Below are positions 25,124 through 34,279 of a stretch of 64,000 nucleotides of DNA, piece by piece. Each line of letters opens with the position of its first letter. Position 1 is the stretch's first letter. The notes under the pieces were generated by a model. It was not told the origin of the DNA, ran no database searches, and saw only the letters and a program-made list of their open reading frames with translations. Location of the stretch: contig NZ_CP097322.1 in the NCBI RefSeq assembly GCF_023515955.1, forward strand, positions 2,606,001 to 2,670,000, read 5' to 3'. Source of the stretch: Streptomyces sp. RerS4 (GTDB taxonomy: Bacteria; Actinomycetota; Actinomycetes; Streptomycetales; Streptomycetaceae). The translations under genes and the position numbers were made by a program.

Positions 25124-25142
25124 GGGTGTGATCGCATGACGG

Positions 25143-25173
25143 AGGGGCGGGCGCCACACCGGCGCCCGCCCCT
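25143..25173. terminator. Bidirectional terminator, perfect 13-bp stem
   Basis: AGGGGCGGGCGCC (25143-25155) pairs with 25161-25173 around a 5-nt loop. It lies between the convergent subtilase and M28 genes. Confidence 0.85.
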
Positions 25174-25231
25174 TCGTCGTTCCCCCGCCCCCCTCGGAGT
25201 TCCCCGCCCCCTCGGACCGGGCCGGCCTACG

Positions 25232-26743
25232 TCACTTCCCGAGCGAGCTCAGGTCCCGGGCGTAGGTGCCCACCGCGTGGGCGATCACGTCGAGGTTGGT
25301 GTCGAAGGCCTTGAGGTCGAGGTTCCTCAGGTCGTCCCCGGCCCCGTGGTAGTTCGGGTCGTACGCCGCCCCGGCCGTGCCGCCGTAACGCTTCGCCTGC
25401 TCCGGGGTCTTGATGCCCTCGGCGCCCGTGAAGGTGCCGCCGGCCGGGATGCCGTTCGCGATGAACGGGCCGTAGTCGGAGCGGCCGTCGAAGTCGCTGC
25501 CCTCGTGCGGAATGCCCTTGCGGTCGAGGAAGCCGTTGATCAGCGCCTCGATCTGCGCCGAGCCGGCCGGGCCCGCGCCCTCGCCGGTCTTGTCGGAGTC
25601 GTCGCCGTCGTAGACGAACTGCGCCGGGTTCGGCGAGGCGATCATGTCGAAGTTCAGGTAGAGCGCGATGTCCTTCTTCTGCCGGTCGGACAGCTGAGCG
25701 ACATAGTGCTCGGAGCCCAGCAGGCCCAGCTCCTCAGCCGACCACCAGGCGAAGCGGACCTTGTTGGCGGGCTGCTTGCCCTTGTCCTTCTTGTTGGCGT
25801 CCTTCTTGTTCGCGCCCTCGTCCGCGAGCTTGAGGGCCACCTCCAGCAGGCCCGCCGAGCCCGAGCCGTTGTCGTTGATGCCCGGTCCCTCGGGAACCGA
25901 GTCCAGGTGGGCCCCCACGGTCACCACCCGGTCGGCGCGACCGCCTCGGGTCTCGGCGATGACGTTGCGGGTGGTCTTCTTCACGTGCTCCTGGTCGAGG
26001 TCCAGGCGCACCTTCACCTCGCCCTTCGCGGCGGCCCCGGCCAGCGCCTCCCCGTCGGCCAGGGTGATGCCGGCGCTCGGGATGACCGCCTCGGCCGGGG
26101 AGGAGAAGCCGCCGCGCACCGGGGTGGTGCCGCTGTGGTTGTAGACGATCACGCCGAGGGCGCCGGCCGCGGCGGCGGCCCTCTCCTTCTCCACGAAGGT
26201 GCAGGCACCGCGCTTGACCAGGGCGATCTTCCCGGCGAAGGCGCCGGCCGGGTAGTCGTCGGCGGTGCAACCCGGGGTGTCGTCCACCCGGGCGAGGGCG
26301 AGCGGGGCGCTCAGGCCGCCGGCCGGGGTGGACGGCGTGAAGGTGAAGGCTGCGGTGGCGAGCTCGCGCCCGCCGTCGCCGAGGACGGTGGTCCTCTCCG
26401 TCCGCGTGTGCGCCTCGAAGATGTCGAAGTCCTGGTAGGAGACCTGGTAGCCGGCCTTCTTCAGGGTGTCGTGGACGTACGCGGCGGAGGCGGCGTGGCC
26501 GGGGGTGCCGGCGGCGCGGTTGCCGCCGTTGGCGTCGGCGATCTTCTGGAACTTCTCCAGGTGGCGGTAGGCGCCGCGCGCGGTGACCTCCTCGACCAGC
26601 TCCTTGGCGAGCCTGCCCTCGCGCGGACCGCGCTCGTGGGCCGACGCCGGCGCGGCGGCGATCAGGACGGGTGCGGCGACGGCGGCGGCCGCGAGGGCGG
26701 CGAGGGCCGGTATGGACCGGCGGTGGTGGCGGATGTCCCGCAC
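25232..26743 (-). CDS. Secreted M28-family aminopeptidase with PA domain
   Basis: 503 aa. The start VRDIRHHRRSIPALAALAA and cleavage after APASA give a clear signal peptide. A PA domain follows (DDTPGCTADDYPAGAFAGKIALVKRGACTF split over the middle), then the di-zinc peptidase domain with VGAHLDSVPEGPG (His279), GINDNGSG, WSAEELGLLGS (catalytic Glu) and NYHGAGDD. Unusual is a Lys-Asp-rich insertion (GANKKDANKKDKGKQ) within the catalytic domain, probably a surface loop. It releases N-terminal residues outside the cell and may act after the neighbouring tripeptidyl peptidase. The GTG at 26743 is preferred because GGGAG lies about 8 nt upstream and it opens the signal peptide directly. Confidence 0.9.
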   Translation of the reverse strand: MRDIRHHRRSIPALAALAAAAVAAPVLIAAAPASAHERGPREGRLAKELVEEVTARGAYRHLEKFQKIADANGGNRAAGTPGHAASAAYVHDTLKKAGYQVSYQDFDIFEAHTRTERTTVLGDGGRELATAAFTFTPSTPAGGLSAPLALARVDDTPGCTADDYPAGAFAGKIALVKRGACTFVEKERAAAAAGALGVIVYNHSGTTPVRGGFSSPAEAVIPSAGITLADGEALAGAAAKGEVKVRLDLDQEHVKKTTRNVIAETRGGRADRVVTVGAHLDSVPEGPGINDNGSGSAGLLEVALKLADEGANKKDANKKDKGKQPANKVRFAWWSAEELGLLGSEHYVAQLSDRQKKDIALYLNFDMIASPNPAQFVYDGDDSDKTGEGAGPAGSAQIEALINGFLDRKGIPHEGSDFDGRSDYGPFIANGIPAGGTFTGAEGIKTPEQAKRYGGTAGAAYDPNYHGAGDDLRNLDLKAFDTNLDVIAHAVGTYARDLSSLGK

Positions 26744-26823
26744 GGTGGTTCTCCCCGAGGTGTCGGCATGTCGATCTCTGGTACGCCGCATCCGGATTCC
26801 GGACGCGACAGAACGGACGCTAA

Positions 26824-28038
<1,215 letters not shown>

Positions 28039-28062
28039 TCCCGCCCGAGGTCTCACGCCCGT

Positions 28063-28089
28063 GGGGCGGCGCCGCGACGGCGCCGCCCC
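28063..28089. terminator. Bidirectional hairpin after asd
   Basis: GGGGCGGCGCCG pairs perfectly with CGGCGCCGCCCC around loop CGA. It lies between the convergent asd and DUF1203 genes. Two copies of CGGTGTGTTCGGG follow directly. Confidence 0.82.
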
Positions 28090-28129
28090 TCGGTGTGTTC
28101 GGGACGGGCGGTGTGTTCGGGCCCGGCGG

Positions 28130-28627
28130 TCAGGGCCTGCGGACCTCGAAGAGGAAGCAACCGAACTCGACCGCCCGCACGTGGACGAGAGCGGTCGCCG
28201 GGTCGGCGAAGGCCTCGGCGAGGGCGTCCTCGATCACCGCGGCCCCATCCTCGCCGAGCGTGAGGACCCGACCACCGAGGATCCGTCCCCCCGTGTCGTA
28301 GCGGCGGGCGGCGCGCAACGCGCCCGGGTGGGCGAAGGGCGGGCCGGCTGCCTCGGCCGGGCCGCCGCAGTCCGTGCCGTGGATGAACACCGGGCCCTGT
28401 TCGTCGTAGGCGCCCGGATCGACGCCCGCGCCGGCGGCCCAGCGGCGCAGCGGTGCGTACGAGACCAGCGCGATCCGCTCGCCGGCCCGGCCGCGCCGCA
28501 GACAGCAGCGCAGCGGAGCGCCGCCCTCCGGATCGGTGTACGGGTGGCAGGGGCGGCCGGCGTCGTCGCGCGAGCGCAGTTCGGCGAGCGCGTCGGGGGC
28601 GATGGGGAGCGGGATGTACGGGTTCAC
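28130..28627 (-). CDS. DUF1203-domain protein
   Basis: 165 aa. The sequence starts VNPYIPLPIAPDALAEL and contains CHPYTDPEGGAPLRCCLRR, EQGPVFIHGTDC and FGCFLFEVRRP at its end, matching the DUF1203 family by eye. Cysteines are frequent and HPYTDPEGG could be a metal- or cofactor-binding site, but the function is unknown. The GTG at 28627 has a GAGG ribosome binding site; the frame is open to 28786 but that part overlaps the pepN promoter on the other strand. Confidence 0.78.
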   Translation of the reverse strand: MNPYIPLPIAPDALAELRSRDDAGRPCHPYTDPEGGAPLRCCLRRGRAGERIALVSYAPLRRWAAGAGVDPGAYDEQGPVFIHGTDCGGPAEAAGPPFAHPGALRAARRYDTGGRILGGRVLTLGEDGAAVIEDALAEAFADPATALVHVRAVEFGCFLFEVRRP

Positions 28628-28766
28628 GCACCTCAGGGTGGGTGCCGGGGCGTGGAGGAGCCGGCGGGAATCGGACGCGGCGTTCGCCCGTGGATTACTC
28701 CGGCGCGGTGGCGCGGGCCGCGTGGAAGGATGGCGGGGCAACGTCACCATCAAAGGAGATGACCGC

Positions 28767-31346
28767 GTGCCTGGCACGAATCTCACCCGTGAAGAGGCTC
28801 AGCAGCGGGCGAAGCTGCTCACCGTCGACTCGTACGAGATCGAACTCGATCTCAGCGGTGCGCAGGAGGGCGGCACGTACCCGTCCGTGACCACCGTGCG
28901 CTTCCAGTCGGCCGAGGCCGGCGCCGAGACCTTCATCGACCTGGTCGCGCCGGCCGTGCACGAGGTCGTCCTGAACGGCAAGTCGCTCGACGTGGCCGCC
29001 GTCTTCCGCGACTCGCGGATCGCGCTGAAGCACCTCGCCGCCGGGCCCAACGAGCTGCGCGTCGTCGCGGACTGCGCGTACACGAACACCGGTGAGGGCC
29101 TGCACCGCTTCGTCGACCCGGTCGACCAGCAGGCCTACCTGTACACCCAGTTCGAGGTGCCGGACGCGCGCCGCGTCTTCGCGAGCTTCGAGCAGCCCGA
29201 CCTGAAGGCGACGTTCCGGTTCACGGTGACGGCCCCCGAGGGCTGGACGGTCATCTCGAACTCCCCGACGCCCACCCCCAAGGACCGCGTCTGGGCCTTC
29301 GAGCCCACCCCGCGCATCTCCTCGTACATCACCGCGCTGATCGTCGGCCCGTACCACGCGGTGCACAGCTCCTACGAGGGCCCGGACGGGCAGTCCGTCC
29401 CGCTCGGCATCTACTGCCGGCCCTCGCTGGCCGAGTTCCTCGACGCGGACGCGATCTTCGACGTGACCCGCCAGGGCTTCGACTGGTTCCAGGAGAAGTT
29501 CGCGTACGACTACCCGTTCGCCAAGTACGACCAGCTCTTCGTCCCGGAGTTCAACGCGGGCGCGATGGAGAACGCGGGCGCGGTCACCATCCGCGACCAG
29601 TACGTCTTCCGCTCGAAGGTGACGGACGCGGCGTACGAGGTGCGTGCCGAGACCATCCTCCACGAGCTCGCCCACATGTGGTTCGGCGACCTGGTCACCA
29701 TGGAGTGGTGGAACGACCTGTGGCTGAACGAGTCCTTCGCCACGTACACGTCGATCGCCTGCCAGGCGTACGCCGAGGGCTCGAAGTGGCCGCACGCGTG
29801 GACCACCTTCGCCAACTCGATGAAGACCTGGGCGTACCGGCAGGACCAGCTGCCCTCCACGCACCCGATCATGGCCGACATCCGTGACCTGGACGACGTC
29901 CTCGTCAACTTCGACGGCATCACCTACGCCAAGGGCGCCTCGGTGCTCAAGCAGCTGGTGGCCTACGTCGGCCAGGACGCCTTCTTCAAGGGCGTGCAGG
30001 CGTACTTCAAGGCGCACGCCTTCGGCAACACGCGCCTGTCCGATCTGCTGGGCGCGCTGGAGGAGACCTCCGGCCGCGACCTGACCGCCTGGTCGAAGGC
30101 GTGGCTGGAGACGGCCGGCATCAACATCCTGCGCCCGGAGATCGACACCGACGAGAACGGCTCCGTCACCTCCTTCGCGATCCGCCAGGAGGCCCCGGCC
30201 CTGCCGGCGGGCGCCAAGGGCGAGCCGGTCCTTCGTCCGCACCGCATCGCGGTCGGCCTGTACGAGCTCCAGGACGGCAAGCTGGTCCGCACCGACCGGA
30301 TCGAACTGGACATCGACGGCGAACTGACGGCGGTGCCGGAGCTCGTGGGCCGCGCCCGCCCGTCGGTCGTGCTGCTCAACGACGACGACCTGTCGTACGC
30401 CAAGGTCCGCCTGGACGAGGTGTCGCTCGCGAACGTCACCGCGCACCTGGGCGACTTCACCGAGTCGCTGCCGCGCGCCCTGTGCTGGGCCTCGGCGTGG
30501 GACATGACCCGTGACGGCGAGCTGGCGACCCGCGACTACCTGGCGCTGGTGCTGTCCGGCATCGGCAAGGAGTCGGACATCGGCGTCGTGCAGTCCCTGC
30601 AGCGTCAGGTGAAGCTGGCCGTGGACCTGTACGCCGACCCGGCGTGGCGGGAGCAGGGCCTGGCGACCTGGACCGAGGCCACGCGGGAGCACCTCCTCGC
30701 GGCCGAGCCGGGCGGCGACCACCAGCTGGCGTGGGCCCGCGCCTTCGCGGCGACGGCCCGGACCAAGGAGCAGCTCGCGTACCTGGCGGCGCTGCTGGAC
30801 GGCTCCGAGACGATCGAGGGCCTGGTCGTGGACACCGAGCTGCGGTGGGCGTTCCTGGAGCGGCTCGCCGCGACCGGGACCGTCGACGAGCCGGCCATCG
30901 CGGCCGAGCTGGAGCGCGACGCCACGGCGGCGGGCGAGCGCCACGCGGCGACGGCGCGGGCCGCGCGTCCGACGGAGCGGGCCAAGGCGGAGGCGTGGGC
31001 CTCGGTGGTGGACTCCGGCGACCTGCCGAACGCGGTGCAGGAGGCGGTGATCGGCGGCTTCGTCCAGACCGACCAGCGCGAACTGCTCGCGCCGTACGCG
31101 CGGAAGTACTTCGAGCGGGTCAAGGAGGTCTGGGACACCCGCAGCCACGAGATCGCGCAGCAGGTGGCGGTGGGCCTGTACCCGTCGCTCCAGGTCTCGC
31201 AGGAGACCCTGGACGCCACGGACGCCTGGCTGGAGTCGGCCGAGCCGAACGCCGGTCTGCGCCGTCTGGTGTCGGAGGCCCGCGCGGGCGTGGAGCGCGC
31301 CCTGCGCGCCCAGGCCGCCGACGCGTCCGCCGCGACGCGCGCCTGA
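28767..31346 (+). CDS. pepN: Aminopeptidase N, M1 family (paralogue 2)
   Basis: 859 aa zinc aminopeptidase with HELAH (His299, Glu300, His303), a NESFA glutamate 18 residues on, and a canonical GAMENAG (from residue 265). The start VPGTNLTREEAQQRA and the GTG at 28767 with AAAGGAG at 28752-28758 mirror the pepN at 15755; the two proteins align throughout. This copy has the standard exopeptidase motif and is probably the housekeeping enzyme. It is divergent from the DUF1203 gene and ends at a strong hairpin. Confidence 0.95.
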   Translation: MPGTNLTREEAQQRAKLLTVDSYEIELDLSGAQEGGTYPSVTTVRFQSAEAGAETFIDLVAPAVHEVVLNGKSLDVAAVFRDSRIALKHLAAGPNELRVVADCAYTNTGEGLHRFVDPVDQQAYLYTQFEVPDARRVFASFEQPDLKATFRFTVTAPEGWTVISNSPTPTPKDRVWAFEPTPRISSYITALIVGPYHAVHSSYEGPDGQSVPLGIYCRPSLAEFLDADAIFDVTRQGFDWFQEKFAYDYPFAKYDQLFVPEFNAGAMENAGAVTIRDQYVFRSKVTDAAYEVRAETILHELAHMWFGDLVTMEWWNDLWLNESFATYTSIACQAYAEGSKWPHAWTTFANSMKTWAYRQDQLPSTHPIMADIRDLDDVLVNFDGITYAKGASVLKQLVAYVGQDAFFKGVQAYFKAHAFGNTRLSDLLGALEETSGRDLTAWSKAWLETAGINILRPEIDTDENGSVTSFAIRQEAPALPAGAKGEPVLRPHRIAVGLYELQDGKLVRTDRIELDIDGELTAVPELVGRARPSVVLLNDDDLSYAKVRLDEVSLANVTAHLGDFTESLPRALCWASAWDMTRDGELATRDYLALVLSGIGKESDIGVVQSLQRQVKLAVDLYADPAWREQGLATWTEATREHLLAAEPGGDHQLAWARAFAATARTKEQLAYLAALLDGSETIEGLVVDTELRWAFLERLAATGTVDEPAIAAELERDATAAGERHAATARAARPTERAKAEAWASVVDSGDLPNAVQEAVIGGFVQTDQRELLAPYARKYFERVKEVWDTRSHEIAQQVAVGLYPSLQVSQETLDATDAWLESAEPNAGLRRLVSEARAGVERALRAQAADASAATRA

Positions 31347-31354
31347 TCCTCCCC

Positions 31355-31385
31355 GGGGTGGGGGCGCGGTCCGCGCCTCCACCCC
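31355..31385. terminator. Hairpin between pepN 2 and the LysR gene
   Basis: GGGGTGGGGGCGCGG pairs with CCGCGCCTCCACCCC over about 15 bp with one G-U pair. It separates two convergent genes. Confidence 0.8.
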
Positions 31386-31401
31386 CGCCTCCACCCCGGC
31401 T

Positions 31402-32304
31402 TCACGACAGCTTCGTGGCGGCCGTGCGCAGGGCGTCGAGGACCCGGGAGACCGCCGGGCCGGCCTCGGCGCCGCGCCGCAGGGCGGCGATCACGTGCCG
31501 GGTCGGCCGGTCGTACGTGAGGACCCGTACGGTCACCCCCGAGGCCCGGCTCGTCACCATGCGCGGCACGAGCGCCACCCCCATCCCCGCCTGCACCATC
31601 GCCAGGATCGCGGTCCACCCGGCCGCCTCGTGCGCCCGGCGCGGCACGAACCCCGCCGCCTCGCACGCCCCGCGCGTGATCTGCGACCAGGGCCCGCTGC
31701 CCCCGTAGATCCACCGGTCCCCCGCCAGGTCGGCCAGCCTGAGGTCGGGTACGCCGGCCAGCGGATGGTCGGGCGGCAGGGCCACGTCGAGCGGGTCCTC
31801 CAGCAGCGTGACCCGCGTGAAGCGGGGATCGCCGCCCACCGGCGCGTGCGCGGCCAGCGACAGCGCGAGGTCCACCGACCGGGCCGACAACAGCTCCCAG
31901 GACTCGGCGGCCTCCGTCTCGTGGACCCGTACCTCCAACCCCGGGTGGCTGCGCCGCAGGGCGGCCACGGCCGGGACGACCAGGACCGGTACGGCCGTGG
32001 AGAAGGCCCCGATCCGCACCTCGCCCGCCTCGCCCGCGAGGTAGCCGGACAGTTCGGCGTCGGCCCGCTCCAGCTGGGCGAACACGGCCTCGGTGTGCCG
32101 CAGCACGAGCCGGGCCGCGTCGGTGAGCCGCACCCGTCGCCCCTGGGCCTCCAGCAGCGGCACCCCGACCTGCCGGGCGAGGTTGGTCAGGGCCTGCGAA
32201 ACGGCCGAGGGCGTCATGTGCAGCGCCTCGGCCGTCGCGGTCACGGTCCCCCGGTCGGCCAGGGTCCGCAGGATCCGGAGTTTCTTCAGGTCCCATTCGG
32301 TCAC
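31402..32304 (-). CDS. LysR-family transcriptional regulator
   Basis: 300 aa. The N-terminal winged helix begins VTEWDLKKLRILRTLADRG with the recognition region ATAEALHMTPSAVSQALTNLARQVG, followed by a periplasmic-binding-like effector domain. The GTG at 32304 places the helix at the standard distance from the N-terminus; the frame continues to 32346 but overlaps the EamA stop. The gene begins 10 bp after the EamA transporter on the same strand, so the two are co-transcribed and the regulator probably controls this efflux unit in response to its substrate, possibly an amino acid. Confidence 0.92.
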   Translation of the reverse strand: MTEWDLKKLRILRTLADRGTVTATAEALHMTPSAVSQALTNLARQVGVPLLEAQGRRVRLTDAARLVLRHTEAVFAQLERADAELSGYLAGEAGEVRIGAFSTAVPVLVVPAVAALRRSHPGLEVRVHETEAAESWELLSARSVDLALSLAAHAPVGGDPRFTRVTLLEDPLDVALPPDHPLAGVPDLRLADLAGDRWIYGGSGPWSQITRGACEAAGFVPRRAHEAAGWTAILAMVQAGMGVALVPRMVTSRASGVTVRVLTYDRPTRHVIAALRRGAEAGPAVSRVLDALRTAATKLS

Positions 32305-32314
32305 GGGACCGAAA

Positions 32315-33268
32315 CTACCTCCGGGTGACACTCGACAGTCCGACACCGCCGAGGATCAGCGCCATGCACAGCAGTTGGGCCGGGCCGGTCTCCTCGCCGA
32401 GGAGCAGCAGGCCGAGGCCGGCGACGCAGACCGGCTGGAGGTAGTAGACGACGCCCGCGCGGGCCGCCCCGATGAGGGTGATGGCCTTGTTCCAGGCGAA
32501 GAAGGCGACGGCGGAGGAGAACACACCGATGTAGAGGAGCTGTCCGATCGTCCCCGGGGTGGGTGCGAAAGCGCCCTGGACGGTGAGGGAGACGGCGTAG
32601 GCGGGGGCCAGCATCAGGGCGCCGAGCACGAAGGTGGTGATCAGGAAGGCGAGACCGCCGATCTCGACGGGCTTGCGCTTCAGGAGCGCGCTGTAGGTGG
32701 CGAAGGAGAGGGCCGCGCCGAACATCCACAGGTCGCCGGCGCCGAAGTCGAAGCCGATCGACCCGTCACCGACCAGCAGCAGGACGCCGAAGGCGGCGAT
32801 CAGCATCCCGAAGGTGCGGCGGGCGCCGAGCCGTTCGCCGCCGAGGCGGGCGTAGCAGGCCATGATGACCGGCGAGGCGGCCATGATCATGCCCATGTTG
32901 GAGGCGGAGGTGGTCAGGCCGGCCTGGTGGACGAGGGTGTTGTAGAGGGTGACGCCGAAGAAGGTGGCGAGGGCGACGTAGCCGAAGTGGCGGCGGATCA
33001 GGGCCCGCTGGCGCCAGGCCTGCCGGGCGGCGAACGGGGAGACGGCGACGGCGGCGATGACCCAGCGCCAGAAGACGGCCTGGACGGGCGGGACGGTGTC
33101 CGCCATGCCCCGGGTGGCGACGAAGCTGCCGGACCAGACGACCGTCGCGACGAGGGCGAGCAGTACGCCGAGCCCGGCGGCCCCCGTGACCTTCCCCGTA
33201 CCGGCGCGCGCGGGCCGGCGCTCCTGTCGCGGTTCTTGTGTGACGGTACGGGCGTCCTGGACGGCCAC
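32315..33268 (-). CDS. EamA/DMT-family exporter (second of the pair)
   Basis: 317 aa with about ten membrane helices in two EamA repeats, each containing helix-end patterns such as VVWSGSFVATRGM and FFAWNKAITLIGAARAG. DMT exporters expel amino acids, their analogues or other small metabolites. A 30-residue hydrophilic N-terminal tail precedes the first helix. It follows the first EamA gene by 41 bp and is followed 10 bp later by the LysR gene. Two palindromes at 33341-33378 lie about 75 bp upstream and could give this gene its own control. Confidence 0.9.
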   Translation of the reverse strand: MAVQDARTVTQEPRQERRPARAGTGKVTGAAGLGVLLALVATVVWSGSFVATRGMADTVPPVQAVFWRWVIAAVAVSPFAARQAWRQRALIRRHFGYVALATFFGVTLYNTLVHQAGLTTSASNMGMIMAASPVIMACYARLGGERLGARRTFGMLIAAFGVLLLVGDGSIGFDFGAGDLWMFGAALSFATYSALLKRKPVEIGGLAFLITTFVLGALMLAPAYAVSLTVQGAFAPTPGTIGQLLYIGVFSSAVAFFAWNKAITLIGAARAGVVYYLQPVCVAGLGLLLLGEETGPAQLLCMALILGGVGLSSVTRR

Positions 33269-33309
33269 GGGCGGTGTCCCCCTCGGGGTGGGCGGTGGGC
33301 TTGGCCGGA

Positions 33310-34242
33310 CTACCGTCGCACCTTCGCAATGCCCAGGTCCATCGAAACATTTCGATTGATTTCTTCAGTTGAACTGAACGATTCCTTGGCGGGCCGGCCC
33401 GGCAGCTGTCCGACGACGGTGGCGCCGAAGGCGATCGCCATGCCCACCAGCTGGACCGGGGTCAGGGCCTGGCCGAGCGCCGCCCACCCGATGACGGCGG
33501 CGGTCAGCGGGGACAGCGGGCCGAGCAGGGTGACGGAGGTGGCGGTGAGCCGGCCGAGGCCGCGGAACCAGAGCCAGTAGGCGATGCCGGTGTTGATCAG
33601 CATCATGTAGCCGTAGCCGAGGAAGGCCTCGCCGTCGAGCGCGGGCGGTGCCCCCTCGATGACTGCGGCGACCGGGATGATGACCAGCCCGCCCGCGGTG
33701 AGCTGCCAGCCGGTCACGGCCAGCGGGCCGACGCCCTCGGGCCGCCCCCACCGCTTGGTCATCACGGTGCCGGCGGCCATGGAGGCGGAGGAGACCACAC
33801 CGGCGATCACCCCGACGAGATCGAGCGCGGCCTCGGCCTTCAGCACCACCATGCTCACGCCGAACGCCCCGGCGACGGCGGCGAGTACGGTGCGCGCCTT
33901 GGCCCGCTCCCCCAGGAGCAGGGCGGCGAGCCCTACGACGAACAGCGGCCCGGCGGCGCCCAGTACGGCGGCGACCCCGCCGGGGAGGCGGTAGGCGGAG
34001 AGGAACAGGAGCGGCATGAACGCGCCGATGTTGAGGGTGCCGAGCACGGCCGACTTCCACCACCACTCGCCCTTGGGCAGGGTCCGGGAGAGGGCGACCA
34101 GCAGCAGTCCGGCGGGCAGGGCGCGCATGGCCGCGGTGAACAGGGGGCGGTCGGCCGGCAGGAGTTCGGTGGCGACGAAGTAGGTGGATCCCCAGGAGAT
34201 CGGGGCGAGCGCGGTCAGGGCGACGGTGGCGAGGCGGTTCAC
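33310..34242 (-). CDS. EamA/DMT-family exporter (first of the pair)
   Basis: 310 aa with about ten membrane helices. It starts MNRLATVALTALAPISWGSTYFVATELLP and has the second EamA repeat near WLWFRGLGRLTATSVTLLGPLSPL. The body ends near GRPAKE; the last 23 residues (FSSTEEINRNVSMDLGIAKV and on) are unlike a transporter and are encoded by an AT-rich patch that contains two perfect palindromes. The tail may be a read-through of what used to be, or still is, a promoter. It follows the MFS gene by 37 bp. Confidence 0.9.
   Translation of the reverse strand: MNRLATVALTALAPISWGSTYFVATELLPADRPLFTAAMRALPAGLLLVALSRTLPKGEWWWKSAVLGTLNIGAFMPLLFLSAYRLPGGVAAVLGAAGPLFVVGLAALLLGERAKARTVLAAVAGAFGVSMVVLKAEAALDLVGVIAGVVSSASMAAGTVMTKRWGRPEGVGPLAVTGWQLTAGGLVIIPVAAVIEGAPPALDGEAFLGYGYMMLINTGIAYWLWFRGLGRLTATSVTLLGPLSPLTAAVIGWAALGQALTPVQLVGMAIAFGATVVGQLPGRPAKESFSSTEEINRNVSMDLGIAKVRR
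33341..33378. promoter_or_regulatory. Two palindromes in an AT-rich patch, candidate operators
   Basis: ATCGAAACATTTCGAT (33341-33356) has 7-bp arms around CA, and TTCAGTTGAACTGAA (33364-33378) has 7-bp arms around one G. Both lie within the extreme 3' end of the first EamA gene and upstream of the second. They are probably binding sites for the LysR or MarR protein, or mark an internal promoter. Confidence 0.55.
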
Positions 34243-34279
34243 GGTGACTCCTCGTACGGCTCGGAAGGGGAGGGCGGGC

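Noticed and set aside
21740..25159. 1,139-codon frame opposite the subtilase
   Set aside because: Arg-Asp-Val-Gly-rich antisense of a gene with catalytic residues on the plus strand. No start signal.
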